This document shows positions 11,351-24,134 of a stretch of 64,000 bases of DNA, piece by piece. Numbering within the stretch: position 1 is the stretch's first letter; every line of letters begins with the position of its first letter. The notes below the pieces were generated by a model. It ran no database searches, was not told the DNA's origin, and was given only the letters and a program-made list of their open reading frames with translations. Source of the DNA: Heracleum sosnowskyi. Its lineage: Eukaryota > Streptophyta > Magnoliopsida > Apiales > Apiaceae. The stretch lies in the NCBI GenBank assembly GCA_030848705.1, contig CM061238.1, positions 79,508,685 through 79,572,684 on the forward strand. The letters are read 5' to 3'. A program made the position numbers and the translations under genes.

Positions 11351-12420
11351 TGTTAGGTCCAAAGTATCATAGAAGGGGAGGGGGGGGGGTTGAATACGAT
11401 ACTCACAAATAATTCAATTTCGTTCGCGGATTAATTTTTCAGTTCTATAACGAAATCAAACACACCAAACCAAATCAAGTTTCGGGGAATATATCTTTTT
11501 ATAAATATAAACCTCGAGGGGTGCTACAATTTCTAATCCGTAGATTAGCTTCAATGAGTTCTAAGTTATACACAATCAAAACTTTGATAGATTTCAAGCA
11601 GAATTAATTTCTCTGTATTTTCTCTCTGGCTCAAGCTCTCTCTCAGTTATTGCTTCTGTGTAAATAACTTCGACTGAAGAAGACACTATCTTCTCTCTGT
11701 ATTAATTGTAGTCTTCAATTGAAAAACCATCGAACCAAACTTGAAGAATCAATCTTGGCCGTTGGATCTTCATCAACCTGTCAGACAAACCAAACTTTTC
11801 ACGTGCTCCAATTTGAAAACCATCGAATGGAATTACTTTATTTACCATTCGATAGTTTTTAAAACAAAACTATCGAATACAAAATAAAGTAAAAGTGGTT
11901 TTCAAATAATTACTTTTAAACTCATTCGATAGTTTTCACAAATGAAAAACTATCGAATTCATTTTCTTTACTTTTGTCCTTTAGTAATTACTCCTGGGTG
12001 TTTTAGTTTTAGACTGTATCAATTTCTTCCGAGACGATAAAACAACTTGATCTTCTTAGTGCCGTCACCTAGTGCAACTGGTCTGGTTCACAGATGAATA
12101 ACACTTGATCAATTCTTCTTTTATGTCTTCAATTCAATGCTGCTGATAAGTCCTTTGTCGTTCTGGTTGCTTCATTTAAATCACTGGAATCTCGTGGTAC
12201 TTAACCCTAAATCATTCACATACTTCTGTCGTCTTGAAAGTCTTGTTTCTTTTGATGTCACTGAGGCTTGAACATTTTCATGAACTTCTTTCCGTGACCT
12301 GTTTACGGACTTCAAGAATACATAACGTATTCCTGTGCTTCTGTTAATATTATTGTCTGTCTTGTCCTTTGTTGAGTTGTAGTTATCTCTTTTACATCTT
12401 ATGTTACATTATGCTTTACA
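11351..12420 (-). repeat. Sire-A 3' LTR
   Basis: 1070 bp, TG...CA bounded, with target duplication ATATC immediately outside. It contains copies of the Sire-A motif in both orientations at 11724-11956 (ATTCGATAGTTTT, AAAACTATCGAA, AAAACCATCGAA). Compared with the other LTR it lacks an approximately 45-bp T-rich segment and differs at many positions. Confidence 0.9.
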
Positions 12421-12422
12421 AT

Positions 12423-12430
12423 CTCCCCCT
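12423..12430 (-). promoter_or_regulatory. Sire-A polypurine tract
   Basis: AGGGGGAG on the minus strand, two bases from the 3' LTR, is the expected priming site for plus-strand DNA synthesis. Its position confirms the minus orientation of Sire-A. Confidence 0.8.
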
Positions 12431-12813
12431 ATTTGATTGGATAGAGTTCGACAAGCAAATACTTCGAGGATAACTCAACTAACTAAGGAAACATGAAACT
12501 AATTAAAGTAAGACAGCGTAATAATATTAAATGCATTCTGGATCAGATTTATATACATTTCCAGATTTCATAAATCAAAAAACAATTAAACTTTATACAA
12601 TGAAGTTGCTCCTCTAGTCTGAGCTGATAGTTCTTTTGTTCTTTGCTTCAATCTTCAGTCCATTCCAATCTCACCTTCTTCAATCATTGGATCGAAGTTA
12701 GCAGCTTGATAATCAATCACTGATAGATAGTGCAGTGGTTCTCCAGGTTTAAGGATTGCTCCTTGGATGTGTCTTCCAATATATTCAACCTCTTGACCCA
12801 CTCCAGCCCATAA

Positions 12814-15800
12814 TCATGCAACGTTAACATCTTCCTTGTTTAGCTTTGGCATGTTTGGTAATCTGGTATGCACTTCCAATCCTCTTTCCACTCTTTTCCT
12901 ATAGTAAGGAACATTCTCCATTAGAAATCTTCTAAGAGTGTCTGCTGCTTTGTCCTTCTCCGTTGATGTGAATCTAGTGGATCTAAGATACTTCTCAACT
13001 GATATTAGATAGTTGCTTGGATAGTCTCTCAGTTTGTCCTCAGCCAAATAGCAGATTCTGAACAAGTCATTCGTCATGAATCTAACCATTGGAGGATCTT
13101 CAGTAATCTCTGGACCAACTTTCATCAAGATCTCCTTAACATGCTCATGGAGCAGTTCATTTAGTCTTGTAGTTCTTTGAATCTTGATGAGTATCACCTG
13201 CAGTTCTGTGTATGTTCTCTGTTCTAAAAACTTAGTGGAAATCACAAATGTACCTTTCTCAAGAAAATTGATCAGGATGTTCCAGGCTCCATTTGCTTTA
13301 ACCCCAGCTTTCAGAAAGATCACAGTATTCCTCAGTGCAGTGAAGTAAACATGATCATCAGGATTTGCACTTCTTATGTTCTGAATTATGACTTCCACCT
13401 CTGCATTGTCGTTGACTTCTAATCCGTCTTCAACTCCACAAAAGGTTTTATAAGCCATCTCCCATTCACTTCCATGATTGCTTGCCAAATCCATCATCTT
13501 TTTCTTCCTTACTTCAGCTTGCACCTTGGATCTTTTTAGCTTTTCAATCCTTAGAACTGCTTGGTGTCTCTCTTTCTCAGCATGCCTGGCATCTATTGCA
13601 GCTCTTTGAGCTCTTATCGCTTCCAAGGCAGCTTCTTCTTCTTGTGACAGAGGATTTGCTTCTTCTTCCATATTATCCTCCCAGATTGGATATTCAACAG
13701 GCTCTGGATAATATGGCTCATGCTCCTCCTGAATTAGTTGCTCTTGCATGACCTCAAATACCTCTTCACTATTCTCCTCTTCTTGTACAAGTTCTTCTAT
13801 CCAGTACTGTCTTATCGGAATAGCTTCAACCATTTCCCAAACTCCCCATCCATCCTTCTTCCCATCTCCAACTTTCTCCCCCTTAGTTGAGGAATCCTCG
13901 ATTAAAGCATCCTCAGCATAAAAGGCAGTAGAAGGATCAAGTTGTTGATTTGAAGGTCCAGGTTGTCCAGTTTGTTGGTTCTTCAGCATAGTTCAGATTG
14001 ACTGTACTCCGTCACCTTGATTGTCCAAGAAATCCATTATCTGCTTATTTATCTCATTCATAGAATCTAGCGTCAGGTCAATGTTATCCAATCTTGAGTT
14101 GGTAGTCTTTTCCATATGATCCAGCCTCTTGTTCAGCTTAGACTCCACTCTCGAAAGTGTATTCATTGCATCTTTTACCCGCGCTTGACCATCCCGGATA
14201 ACCAGAACGTCCTCTCTCAAAGCTTCTTGTCCTTGTTGAAAAGCATCAACTTCATTCATGAATCCATCTTTAAGCTCTTTGACGTCACTCCTTAGTTCGA
14301 CCAGTTCTTCCATAGCTTCCTTCTTCAAGGAGTCCACTGCCAGTTTAGTACCTGTTATAGTGCCAGATGCACTGCCTAAGACCCGATAAGTTCTTCTAGA
14401 ATCAGCTGCAGCCAAGTCAACCTTCTCTTGAATAGTCTTTAAAGAAGCATTGGCTTGACCAGAGGAGATCCCTTGGTCAAAGGAAGGTCGCAGTGGAACC
14501 TTTAATAGCGGATTTCCTTGTTTGTCGTGAACTATCATCTCCTTGAGAGTGGATTGAACATGTAACTCTCGTTCTGTCGGTAATAGCATATCATCAATAT
14601 TTGGAAGGGTTAGGGTGTCACTCCTCACGTTTGGCTCTGGGTGTACACTCAACGTTTCTGTCGGTGTTTCACTCATTTTTCCTTTCCCACTCAGGCCAGG
14701 TGTAAGTGTTTTTGTTTCACTCATTCCCTTTGTGCTCAATGTACCTGCAGAAGAAAACACCGTAGCCTTCCTTAAGGAGGTCACCGGTGGTGCAATGGGG
14801 CTTCGCAAGTCCCCGTCCTTGGATAAACCAAGTTGCTGATCATCCGTAGATGATATATCCTTTGAAGGATCTAGAGTTTGAATCTCTAGGGGGTTAGAAA
14901 CAGGCTCTATTAACATCAGGGATCCTGAATCTTCCCCAATAGTCTGTGAAGACTTTACCTCAGTTGACTCCTCAATAGTAATTGATTCATTGTCACCGAG
15001 TTGCCGATCTACACCTACGTCAGACCCTTTACCCGCAGGATCCAGATATGTTCCATCTGGGGAGGTAGACAATGACCCTTTAGATTTTGCATTTAGGTCA
15101 GAGCCTTCTCTCGACGTCTGTGAAGACCCTTGGTTCTTAGAACCTTCAACCAGTGAACCTGACCGTAATATGGTCGGAACACCAGTTACTTCCGTCAATT
15201 CTTCCTTACTTGATTGAGCTATTGGTTCAGATATAGCTTTCGTTAGCATGGCCCAATCAAAATCAGAAAAATCTGTGAAGGGTTCTTTGGATTAGAGAAA
15301 TGAAGTATCAACAGTTGCCTCGGTTTCTGTTCTTCTCCTTTTAGAGGAAGGCAGAGCTGTTGTTGAAGGGTGTATCTCCTTATGTGGTGCTGCTTTGTCA
15401 CTATCTCCCTCTACACTCAAGGATGTTTGCTTACTGGGTATAGGAGGGGAAGGAGGTGCGTTTATTGTTTCATTTAGCTCTTCCAAAGGCTCTTCGACCG
15501 TGGTTAGAGGTTGTGGGTTTGCAACCTCCTGGTCAGTGATGGCCACTGAGGGCTCTGGATCGACATCCATTGGTTGTGGCTCAGGAGCCAGTTCAGGTAC
15601 ATGAATGTTACCTTGAATTACCTGTTCCCCTGGGGGTAGAAGTGGTAGGGGCACCGTTCTTAGATATTCAGTGAGAACAATGGGTACCCCTGGAAGATAG
15701 TTGTTCTTCCTTATGAGAGCGGTTATGGCATTGCTCTTCATCTTCATGCACTCCTGCGTCTCCTCGCCTTCGAATGTCTCGCATTCATTATCTGTTAAGA

Positions 15801-16446
15801 TATCATTGAGAATTAGCTGTAGGAACCTAGGATAGAAACAAAGCACATCATATATGCCTGTTCTTTCATCCAGTGGTCCCATGCACAGAATGACTTGATC
15901 GATCAGTAGCCTTCCTATGTTAATATGCATATTGTTCGCAATGGCAAACCCTATCTTTTGAAGGAATAAGGGAATACCATGCAGATTTGTTAACTTGGCA
16001 GTAAAAACATGGATTAGGGTATGAAAGAAAAAGTTCCATGTCTTTGGCAAGTAATTCTTCAGAAACACTCCCACAAAGAAGTTAGGTTGTTGACTTTTTA
16101 TGAGAGTGAAGAAAGCATGTATATCCTCAGTCGTGGGATCCGGAACAAGGTTTTCTGTTGGAAAATGAAGTATTCTGTTAAAATCATGTTCCGTCATCCT
16201 TATTGTTCTGCCCCTTGGCACAACAAAACTGAAGGACCTTACGTTATTCTCAGTTGTATCCGTGGCGGTTGTGTACAACGCAGTCAATTGATCGATGCAA
16301 AGGACTACGGGAGTACTTAAAGAATATGCCACTAATGAACGTGTGTTCAAAAACTCTGCCCATGCACGAAACTGTAAGTTCGTTATGGATTGCAAGTTCT
16401 GAAACGAGACATGATTAGTCTTGGTTATAATAAATTCTCCAGCCAT
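12814..16446 (-). pseudogene. Sire-A envelope-like ORF, two nonsense breaks
   Basis: A single minus-strand frame of about 1210 codons is interrupted only by stops at 15292-15294 and 13993-13995. The N-terminal ~250 residues (FRAWAEFLNTRS, VPRGRTIRMTEHDFNRILHF, YPRFLQLILNDIL) form a globular part also found in the Sire-B and Sire-C ORFs. Then come proline/serine/acidic low-complexity segments, a predicted coiled coil (repeated LDN/MNE heptads near 14040-14330) and STKGEKVGDGKK. It lies downstream of pol, the place of the envelope-like gene of Sireviruses. No signal peptide or clear membrane segment is visible, so a true envelope role is doubtful; the function is unknown. Confidence 0.75.
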
Positions 16447-17892
16447 TTTAAATTTCCAGAAAATTAAATATTAAACCAAAACTAAATTTCCACTTAAATT
16501 TAATTAATTATCACTAATTAATCAAACTTATGACTAAAATAACCCTTTTTATTCCTTAAAAACACAAACTTGAACAAAATACTACTCAAATTAGAACCCT
16601 AAATTGTTAACTTAGATTAAGAACAATAATCCACAAAAATTAATTGTGAATCAACAATTTTTTAAGAACTAATCTGTTAACACTTTGTAAGGTTCAAGGT
16701 TCAAGTTCGATGGTTTTTCTTCCTTTATATGTATCAAAACCTCAAAAAGCAACAATCTTCACGGTTAAAAACACTTAATAGTGAAGGAATAGTAACTTTC
16801 TCAGATTGTACTCGGTTAATTTTGAAGAAAAATATCGATAGTGATGTTCTGTGTGTGTAAGTATTCTTGTATATATAAAAACCTTTGCTTAGATCTGAGA
16901 GTAAAAACAAGACAAAACGGCTAAGGGGTTCTTATATACACTATTGAACTGACAGGGGCATATTAGTCATTCTACTGTTCGATAGATTTTATTAACACTT
17001 CCGATGGTTTTCTGTGAGGGGCATAAATGTCATCTATACTTCGATAGTTTTCTTAAAAACTATCGAAGTGTATGAGAGTAGAAGTTAAAATGGATTTCTG
17101 AAAAACCATCGAAAGATATGTCTTTGTAAATCCAAAAACTATCGAGTTGTTTTTAGAAAAAAAAACTATCGAGAATTTAAATATAAAATTAATTAAATTC
17201 ACTTCGATGTTTTTCTCTACTGATTTTCAAAATGTATCGAGAATTTAAATATAGAATTAATTAAATTCCTTCGATATATTTTAAAATGATTCTAAAAAAC
17301 TATCGAGAATTGTTTTCGATAGATTTTCTTTTCCTTTTCAAAAACCATCGAAAATTAATTTTGATAGAATTTTCTTTGTACTTGAAAAACCATCGAATTA
17401 CCTAAAATTCGATATTTTTTGCTTCTTTTCAGATTCTAAAACCTGTTCATGTTCTAAAATCCAAAACTTTTAATTTTCTGTCAAGTTTTACTTTGAATAA
17501 ATCTTTTAAAATTTACCAAAATCAATTGTTAACAGAAAATTCACAATTTTCTTAGAATAAAATCAACTAAATATCATTAAATGATATTAATCAATTAAAA
17601 TCCAATAAATTATGCTGCATTAATCTACAATGTTAAAAACAAAGTAAATTAATTCAAATTAAATAGATGCTTTAATATTTAGAACAAATATTAGCACCTA
17701 AATAATTTTTAGAATTAATAACCAATTAAATGCCAGAAGATATATCATCCATAATTATGACATAAAATTAGTACAAAAATCCTAACTACGAGAATTGCTC
17801 CAGAAAATAAATTCACGAGTCCTAAGGATATAGAAATTCTTAAACTCATGTATTTACTAGGACTATCTGCGGTTACTGACTTCTAATCAAAA
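16447..17892 (-). other. Sire-A pol-to-envelope spacer with TATCGA motif cluster
   Basis: A non-coding stretch of about 1.45 kb. At 16700-17420 it holds close to twenty copies of a motif around AAAACTATCGA or AAAACCATCGA and the reverse complement, often in facing pairs (for example 17040-17070). The same motif is present in both Sire-A LTRs. AT-rich filler lies on either side, with a possible TATA (minus) at about 16868-16880. Confidence 0.8.
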
Positions 17893-18108
17893 TCAATTAG
17901 AAAGATTTAACATCCCAAGTTTACCAACCAGCTTTGAAAAAGTGGATTCATCAAGCGGTTTAGTAAAGATGTCTGCAATTTGTTCCTCTGTGGGTACAAA
18001 ATGTAACTCCACAGTTCCATTCATGACATGCTCTCAGATAAAATGATACCTGATGTCGATGTGCTTCGTCCTCGAGTGTTGCACTGGGTTGTTTGAGATT
18101 GCTATGGC
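17893..18108 (-). pseudogene. Sire-A pol, RNase H C-terminal fragment
   Basis: The minus-strand translation gives the copia RNase H end: AISNNPVQHS, TKHIDIRYHFI, an in-frame TGA, EHVMNG, then ADIFTKPLDESTF and LGMLNLSN with a stop at 17893-17895. The rest of pol is cut off at 18108/18109 by the inserted hAT element and is not found on its far side. Confidence 0.85.
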
Positions 18109-20277
18109 TAGGGGTGAGCAAAATATTCCGAAAATTTGGATATCCAAATTTCCGATCCAATATCCAGTTTTTTAATCCGAATTTTTGGATTTCCGATCCG
18201 AATAAATCGGATTGGATATCCGAACCGAACATTTTTCATAAATTTGGACCGGATACGGATCATAAATTTCTAAAATTCGGATATCCGAATCCGATCCGGT
18301 TTTGTATATATATATTATAATTAAGTTTTAAATTATAGTATTATACAATAATCCAGTTATTTTATTTTTTCGTTTTCAAATTCCAATGCGAGACTGCCAG
18401 TAGAGTACTAGAGTAGTAGAGTAGTAGTATACTTGTATTACTTCTTTAATGTCAAACACGTACAACACTATCACTGTATCATACAATATTAGCATTAAGC
18501 ATATATACCCTAGACTAGGTCTACTAGTCTAGGATTGTTTACTAAAAAATTACGATTATGATTATCTAAAATTGTAAAAAAAAAGATAGAGATGAATGTA
18601 TAATTACATAATTTAGATATATATCATACAAAAGGATTAACTAAACTATAATATATCTACAAAAATTTGATAAAAGTGAAACACTTACACTACTTACGTC
18701 TTCAAACTTTTTAGTTTTAACTTTCAACATGTGAAGGTGTGAGGCTGTGCCTACTGTCTATTGTCATAAGTCATAGCAGATGGATGATCCGAACGAAGAT
18801 AGCCAGCTGCCAAACAATGAACAAAATCAACAGGAAGATATTCCAAAAACAAATAGGAAGCGAGCTGGCTCAAGTTGTAAAGAGAAAACATCAAAAGTTC
18901 CTAAAGTAAGTGATGCAGCAACGTGAAAAAGAAAAAATGCTTCTCCCTGGTGGGATCACTATAATAAGACAAATGATCCGACTATGGCTGAATGTAAATA
19001 TTGTGTTACTTTGATTGCTTCTAATTCTACTAATGGAACAAGTTGCTTGGCTAATCATACGAGAAGATGCAAAAGGTTACCCGCTAATATAGACATGAAG
19101 CAAAAGATTTTGAATTTTCAGTCAGAAATGATAGTTAATAAGGATGGAATCACTGAGACTATTTCCATCTCGAAGCCTTGGTTATTCAATCAAGACGCTT
19201 CTAGAAATGCACTTGCTAAAATGTTGATAGTTGATGAGCTACCATTTATGTTTGTGGAGAGAGAAGGATTTTGTGCTTTCTGCAAAACTATGCATCCCGA
19301 ATTTTCTATTCCTTCACGTTTTACAGCAGCAAGAGATTGTTATAATCTCTTTATCGAGGAAAGAAGAAAATTAAAGGAAATTTTTAGCAAATTATCTTCC
19401 AAAATTTGTTTGACAACTGATTCATTGACCTCAGGCCAAAATTTGAGTTACATGTGTCTGACTGCTCATTTTATCGACGATAACTGGAATTTGCATAAAA
19501 GAATCATCAACTTTTGTCCTATTGCTGGCCATTCTGGAAAATTAATTGGTAGAGCTGTTGAAAAGTGTCTCAATGATTGGGAAGTCAAAAATATTTTAAC
19601 TATGACAATAGACAATGCAAATGCTAATGATGTTGCTCTTGATTACCTAAAAAAGCGATTTAATCACAGGGAGTGTGATGTTTTAAATGGAAATTTTTTG
19701 CATGTGAGGTGTGCTGCCCATATTTTGAATTTGGTTGTGAAAGATGGCCTGGATGATCTTGATACATCAATTCTGAAAGCTCGTACATTTGTAAAATATG
19801 TAAGGTCTTCTCCTGCTAGGCTACAAAAATTCAAGGCAAGTGTTGAGGAGGAAAAATTAGATGGTAAAAGTCTTGTTTGTTTGGATGTTGAAACTAGGTG
19901 GAATTCAACATACTTGATGTTGGAGTCTGCTATTAAATTTAAGAAGGCATTTGCTAATTTAATTATGAAAGATGCTGCACTTAAAAAAGAAATGAAAAAG
20001 GTAGGCGGTGACATTACAAATGAGGAGTGGAAGCAAGTGTCCTCATTTCTACCATTTCTGAAAGTTTTCTATGATGCTACTTTAAAGTTGTCAGGTTCTC
20101 TCTAATTACTTCTAATTATTATATCGATGCAATTTTTGGTGTTGGTTATGTGCTTTTTCAACATCTTCACCATGAAGATGAAGCTATCCGAAAAATGGCA
20201 TCGCATATGAAGTTAAAGTATGACAAATATTGGGGAGATATTGATAAGCTTAATCATTTCATGTTTATTTCGGTAAT

Positions 20278-21772
20278 TGTTGGTTGTATTTTTGTTGTTC
20301 GTTCGCAGGGAAGGACTAATTTGTAGAATCAAGTTCAAGTATTATATTTCTCACAATTTAGAAGTGTGTAAAGAATGTTTGGTTTGTTTTTAAACTAAAT
20401 TAAACTAATTATTAATCGAGAAAAAAATATATGAGAAAACAATCCAAGAACTGGAGTTCTTCACTTGGTATCAATACACATTCAATATTTTTGTGATATC
20501 TACATTCTTACTCTGCTGAAAACAATTCTTCTAAGGTTATATTGTTCCCTTCCAAGACACAATATAATATTTACAACTACACCTTAATTGTCACTTCCGT
20601 GATACAATCAAAGTACAATCATAAATTATTACGCTCCAAGAATTATAAGTCTCACAACCCTCCTATTAACTTTCCAATCAAATATTCGAGTTATGTCCGT
20701 TAAATCATGTACTAAAAATGCAACTCCTCTTCCAATTCCTTACAATTCCTAAAATCCAATCAAAGGTTCATGACTCCCCTAATTGTATTAATCCCTCAAT
20801 AACAAATCAGCAAGCAAGAACATCACAAATAATCAAACACACATGATAACCAAGGAATACTACCCAATCCTCAGATTTAAGATTTAGTTACGCATAATTG
20901 AATTAACAAAACAAGAATCAAAAGAAATAGAATAAAACATAATTAAAAGAGTATAGAAAATAAACCTTTAATCTCAAATCTTGGAAGAAAGTAATTGATC
21001 TCCAAAAAATCCCTAAAAGATGAATGTTAACTGTATCTCTCGAAAAATATGTTTTTCGATCCTATATAAATAAATAACCTAGTTGTCTTTTTATAGTCCT
21101 AGAAGAAGTAATTAGTTGACCCAAATAAATTAGGCCCAACACATTCTGACCCGGTTTGGAAATAATATTTCCACCAAAGGAATACAGTTTCGATGCAAAA
21201 CAGGAGGTAACTAGCGCTCTTGCGTTTCCATTTGGCGCTCTTGCGCTTCAGGATCCCTGGATTTTCCTCTGAACAACTAAAAATGGCGCTCTTGCTCAAG
21301 AAAATGGCGCTCTTGCTCAAGAAAATGGCGCTCTTGCGCTTCCTAAGGCGCTCTTGCGCAAGAAATTGGCGCTCTTGCGCTTCCTAAGGCGCTCTTGCGC
21401 AAGAAATTGGCGCTCTTGCGCCTTACAGCTCCTGGAAAAATGCCCAGCAATGTAGAAAATTTCCGTGGCTTCGCGTGAGCTGTTGAATCGTCAGAATCGG
21501 ACTTGTAGAACTCCAGATATGGCCAAAACCGTGAGAGCTTCGCAACTTGAGTTCAAGTCATCAATTTAAGCCGATATGAAGCATTCCAAGTGGATTAAAA
21601 ATCCATTTATCACCCAAATCATTGAACAATGCTCGATTTCTTTCAACTTGGCAAATATTTATTTCCTGCAATAAACTCCAATAAAACTTATTAAATCGAC
21701 ACGATTATTCGCAAAAGCACCATAATTGTGGGAATAAAATCCTCTAAAATATATATAAAATATATTCTATCA
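20278..21772 (+). mobile_element. Solo LTR (1495 bp) inside the hAT transposase
   Basis: TGTTGGTTG...TTCTATCA is flanked by GTAAT on both sides (20273-20277 and 21773-21777), and the transposase reading continues across it. A plus-strand TATA box TATATAAATA is at 21063-21072. The segment after it carries nine GCGCTCTTG repeats. No primer site, ORF or second LTR is present. The length suggests a gypsy-type LTR, but the family is not identified. Confidence 0.85.
21212..21424 (+). repeat. GCGCTCTTG minisatellite in the solo LTR
   Basis: Nine copies of GGCGCTCTTG (starts near 21213, 21235, 21284, 21306, 21328, 21348, 21369, 21389, 21410), mostly about 20-22 bp apart. They alternate with CAAGAAATT and CTTCCTAA. 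The array is GC-richer than its surroundings, and GCGCTCTTGCGC is partly self-complementary. It lies downstream of the LTR TATA box, so it would be transcribed. Confidence 0.9.
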
Positions 21773-23024
21773 GTAATTTTAGATCCGAGAAGAAAAATGG
21801 TATATGTCGATTGGATGGTGAAAATCTGGTTTGGGGCTGAGAGAGGTGGTATCTTGTCTTTAAATATAAAGTCCACTTTTTGTTCACTATTTGACTTGTA
21901 TGGTTCATCTTTGCCTCATTCAGAAAATGTTAAAAAATCTAGTTACCCAAGTTCTACCACTAGTATTCGTTCCAAAGAGAAAGACGGTAAAACAATGTTC
22001 GACTTTTCTGAGCTTGTGGGTAACACTTTCGAAATGCAAGTAGGGGGGTGGAATAAGTGAGAAAAAGGTCGAGTGGGAGAAATATTTGGAAGATGAACGT
22101 GAATCTAATGAGTCATGTCCATGTGTCTTACAATGGTGGAAAGATAATAATAAAAGATATCCTACACTTGCTAAGATAGCTCGAGACATTCTTGCAATTC
22201 CAGTTTCAACTGTTGCTTCAGAGTCTTCCTTTAGTACAGGAGGGCGTGTTCTTGACTCTTTTCGTACTTCTTTAACTCCAAGGATGGTTGAAGCTTTAAT
22301 TTGTGCACAAGATTGGTTGAGCACTTCTTACAATCCACTTTTTATAGAGGAGAGCTTACTTGAAATGGAAAATTTTGAAGAAGGTTGGTTTAATGCAATT
22401 ATTTTTATAATTATTAACAATTTTTTTTATTTTAGTTAGATATTGATACTTACAAAAAATTTAATCCTAAATTGTAGGTATGGAAAACTTGACAGTGGAG
22501 CAGCCAATGATCATTATTGACGAGACAATAGATGATACTTTGGATGAGTAGTGGTTATGTGATGTTCTGATGCTGTTAAATTTGATTCCTGTATTTTTTT
22601 AGACATTTGGTTTGATGGGATTTATTATAAATTTAATTGTTTTCTAGTTTTGTATAAGCTTTAAATTATGGTTTTTTCACTTAAGAGACTTAGTTGGTCA
22701 GGTTATTACAATGATGTTCTTATTTTCTTTACCACTGGGCACTACTTAATTAGGTAGTAATAGATGGATGCCTTGCAATTACATGACAACATCAAGTTTG
22801 CTCGATAGTGCGAAGTGTTTTTATGGTGCTTTTATGTTGTACTAGACTAACATTAGTGTACTTCTTTTTGCAGCCTGCTGCAACCGAAGAATATTAACCG
22901 GGATGGATAATCCGATTTCCGGTCCGATTAAATTGGATATCCAATTTTCGGATATCCGATTAAATCGGGTCGGATATGGATCATACTTTTTGTTTTCCGA
23001 TAAATCGGATATCCGATCCGAATT

Positions 23025-24082
23025 TGTTGGGATTTATGGGTGATAGCATAGAAACAACTTAACCTTGTATATACTTAATTTTTAATTAAGTAGAACATAT
23101 TGTCACAGCCAAAGTATGTTCTTGTAATCAGTATGCAATGTCATCTTAGTTGTGTAATTTGGAAGAAGTTCACTTGCTGTGTTCAAGCCTCAAAGAATGC
23201 ATATTAGATGACAGCATGAATAAAGGTTACTGTCATAAGCATTGACAGTAAGATTACAAGAAGACAGAATGTTGCAAGTCACGACAGCATATTCACTCCG
23301 ACAGCAACATTGGCGGAAGACTACGCGACAACAACTTTAGCCCTCGACATCAAGTTTGGAAACCTCGACAACACTCTGTGCAGGGAACTCATACTGTCAC
23401 CAAAAGAACATTCCTGTGACAGCAAGCTTTGCGGCAAAAGTAACTATCTCGAGAAAGATCCTTGTTCTAGGTATCTTCTCAGTCAAATCCCGTGACAGTT
23501 TCAATGTTCAAGAAATAGGCGTGTTGCAGTATCCCTAAGCTGCACCAAGTCTGCAAGACTACGACAAAAGCTTCAAGCACTACAAAACAAAAGCGAATCA
23601 ATTCAAGAGCAAGGTCAAGTCTCTATTTTCTGAATTGTTTTAGCTGGAAATAGAATGAATCTAGGTTGCTTTCTTTGTATTGTATATCTGACATGTTAGC
23701 AATTTAGTAAAGTCACATGGGTAGACAGTTTGTAAGAAGCTGCCACTTGATAATGGCAGCAGCTTCACAAACCCGTGTTGACAGTGATAGGATTAGTTTT
23801 ATACTTAGACTATCAATTCATTCTAGGCAAGAAGTGGAAACACAAGCAAGTAAGTGTCTTAAAGAAAACCGAAGCTCAAGAATTCTCTCTTGAGGTTGTA
23901 GCAACACTTTGCAAAATAAATAAAAACATTTATTTTGTGAAACTTGTCTTTTAAACCATACTGTTTGCGAATGCATACATATTACTGATAACGTTAAATC
24001 TTAGTTCTGGTTGTTGAAATTGAGATTGAATTTTATCAGTATTGCATTCATCCCCCCCTTCTGCAATACATGAGGACCAACA
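23025..24082 (+). repeat. Sire-B 5' LTR
   Basis: 1058 bp, TGTTGG...CCAACA, a perfect 6-bp terminal inversion, directly followed by the primer site. The left flank is the hAT subterminal region; the candidate target site GAATT (23020-23024) has no visible partner because the right side was deleted. It contains about eleven GACAG/CTGTC copies between 23209 and 23785, some in facing pairs. Confidence 0.85.
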
Positions 24083-24084
24083 AC

Positions 24085-24096
24085 TGGTATCAGAGC
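24085..24096 (+). promoter_or_regulatory. Sire-B primer binding site (tRNA-iMet type)
   Basis: TGGTATCAGAGC, complementary to the 3' end of plant initiator methionine tRNA, two bases after the LTR. It marks the start site of minus-strand cDNA synthesis. Confidence 0.95.
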
Positions 24097-24134
24097 TAAC
24101 AGATTAACATACATATCTGAGATTCGCGACGACA

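Larger units (their letters stand above)
18780..22551 (+). pseudogene. hAT transposase (BED, catalytic and hATC domains), broken
   Basis: ATG at 18780. A stop (TGA, about 18924) precedes the BED zinc finger (CKYC, then HTRRC; 18984-19080). The RNase H-like core follows with LTTDSLTSGQ, the second acidic site IDNANAND and ETRWNSTY (19400-19920). A frameshift lies at about 20100. The solo LTR interrupts the frame at 20277/21778, where it resumes ISVILDPRRK. A second frameshift is in the G run at about 22041. The hATC dimerisation segment (IARDILAIPVSTVASESSFS) lies at 22165-22330. A GT...AG intron (about 22385-22478) leads to a short acidic last exon ending at 22551. It belongs to the ricesleeper-like hAT family and is inactive. 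Confidence 0.9.
18109..23024 (+). mobile_element. hAT (Ac-like) DNA transposon, 3' end missing
   Basis: The left terminus TAGGGGTGAGCA (18109) is a common plant hAT TIR. Subterminal DNA (18120-18310 and 22890-23024) is filled with GGATATCC-type repeats (CGGATATCCGA, ATTTCGGATAT variants). A BED-type transposase gene occupies 18780-22551. The right TIR (TGCTCACCCCTA) is absent because Sire-B starts at 23025 and the DNA beyond Sire-B was deleted. A 1.5-kb solo LTR splits the transposase. Confidence 0.85.

Noticed and set aside
15395..16320. Plus-strand ORFs opposite the Sire-A envelope-like gene
   Set aside because: They have no family resemblance and lie fully opposite a long homologous minus-strand frame.
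24083..24098. tRNA gene suggested by the iMet-like sequence
   Set aside because: Only the 12-base primer site matches; there is no cloverleaf. The same applies to the other three primer sites.
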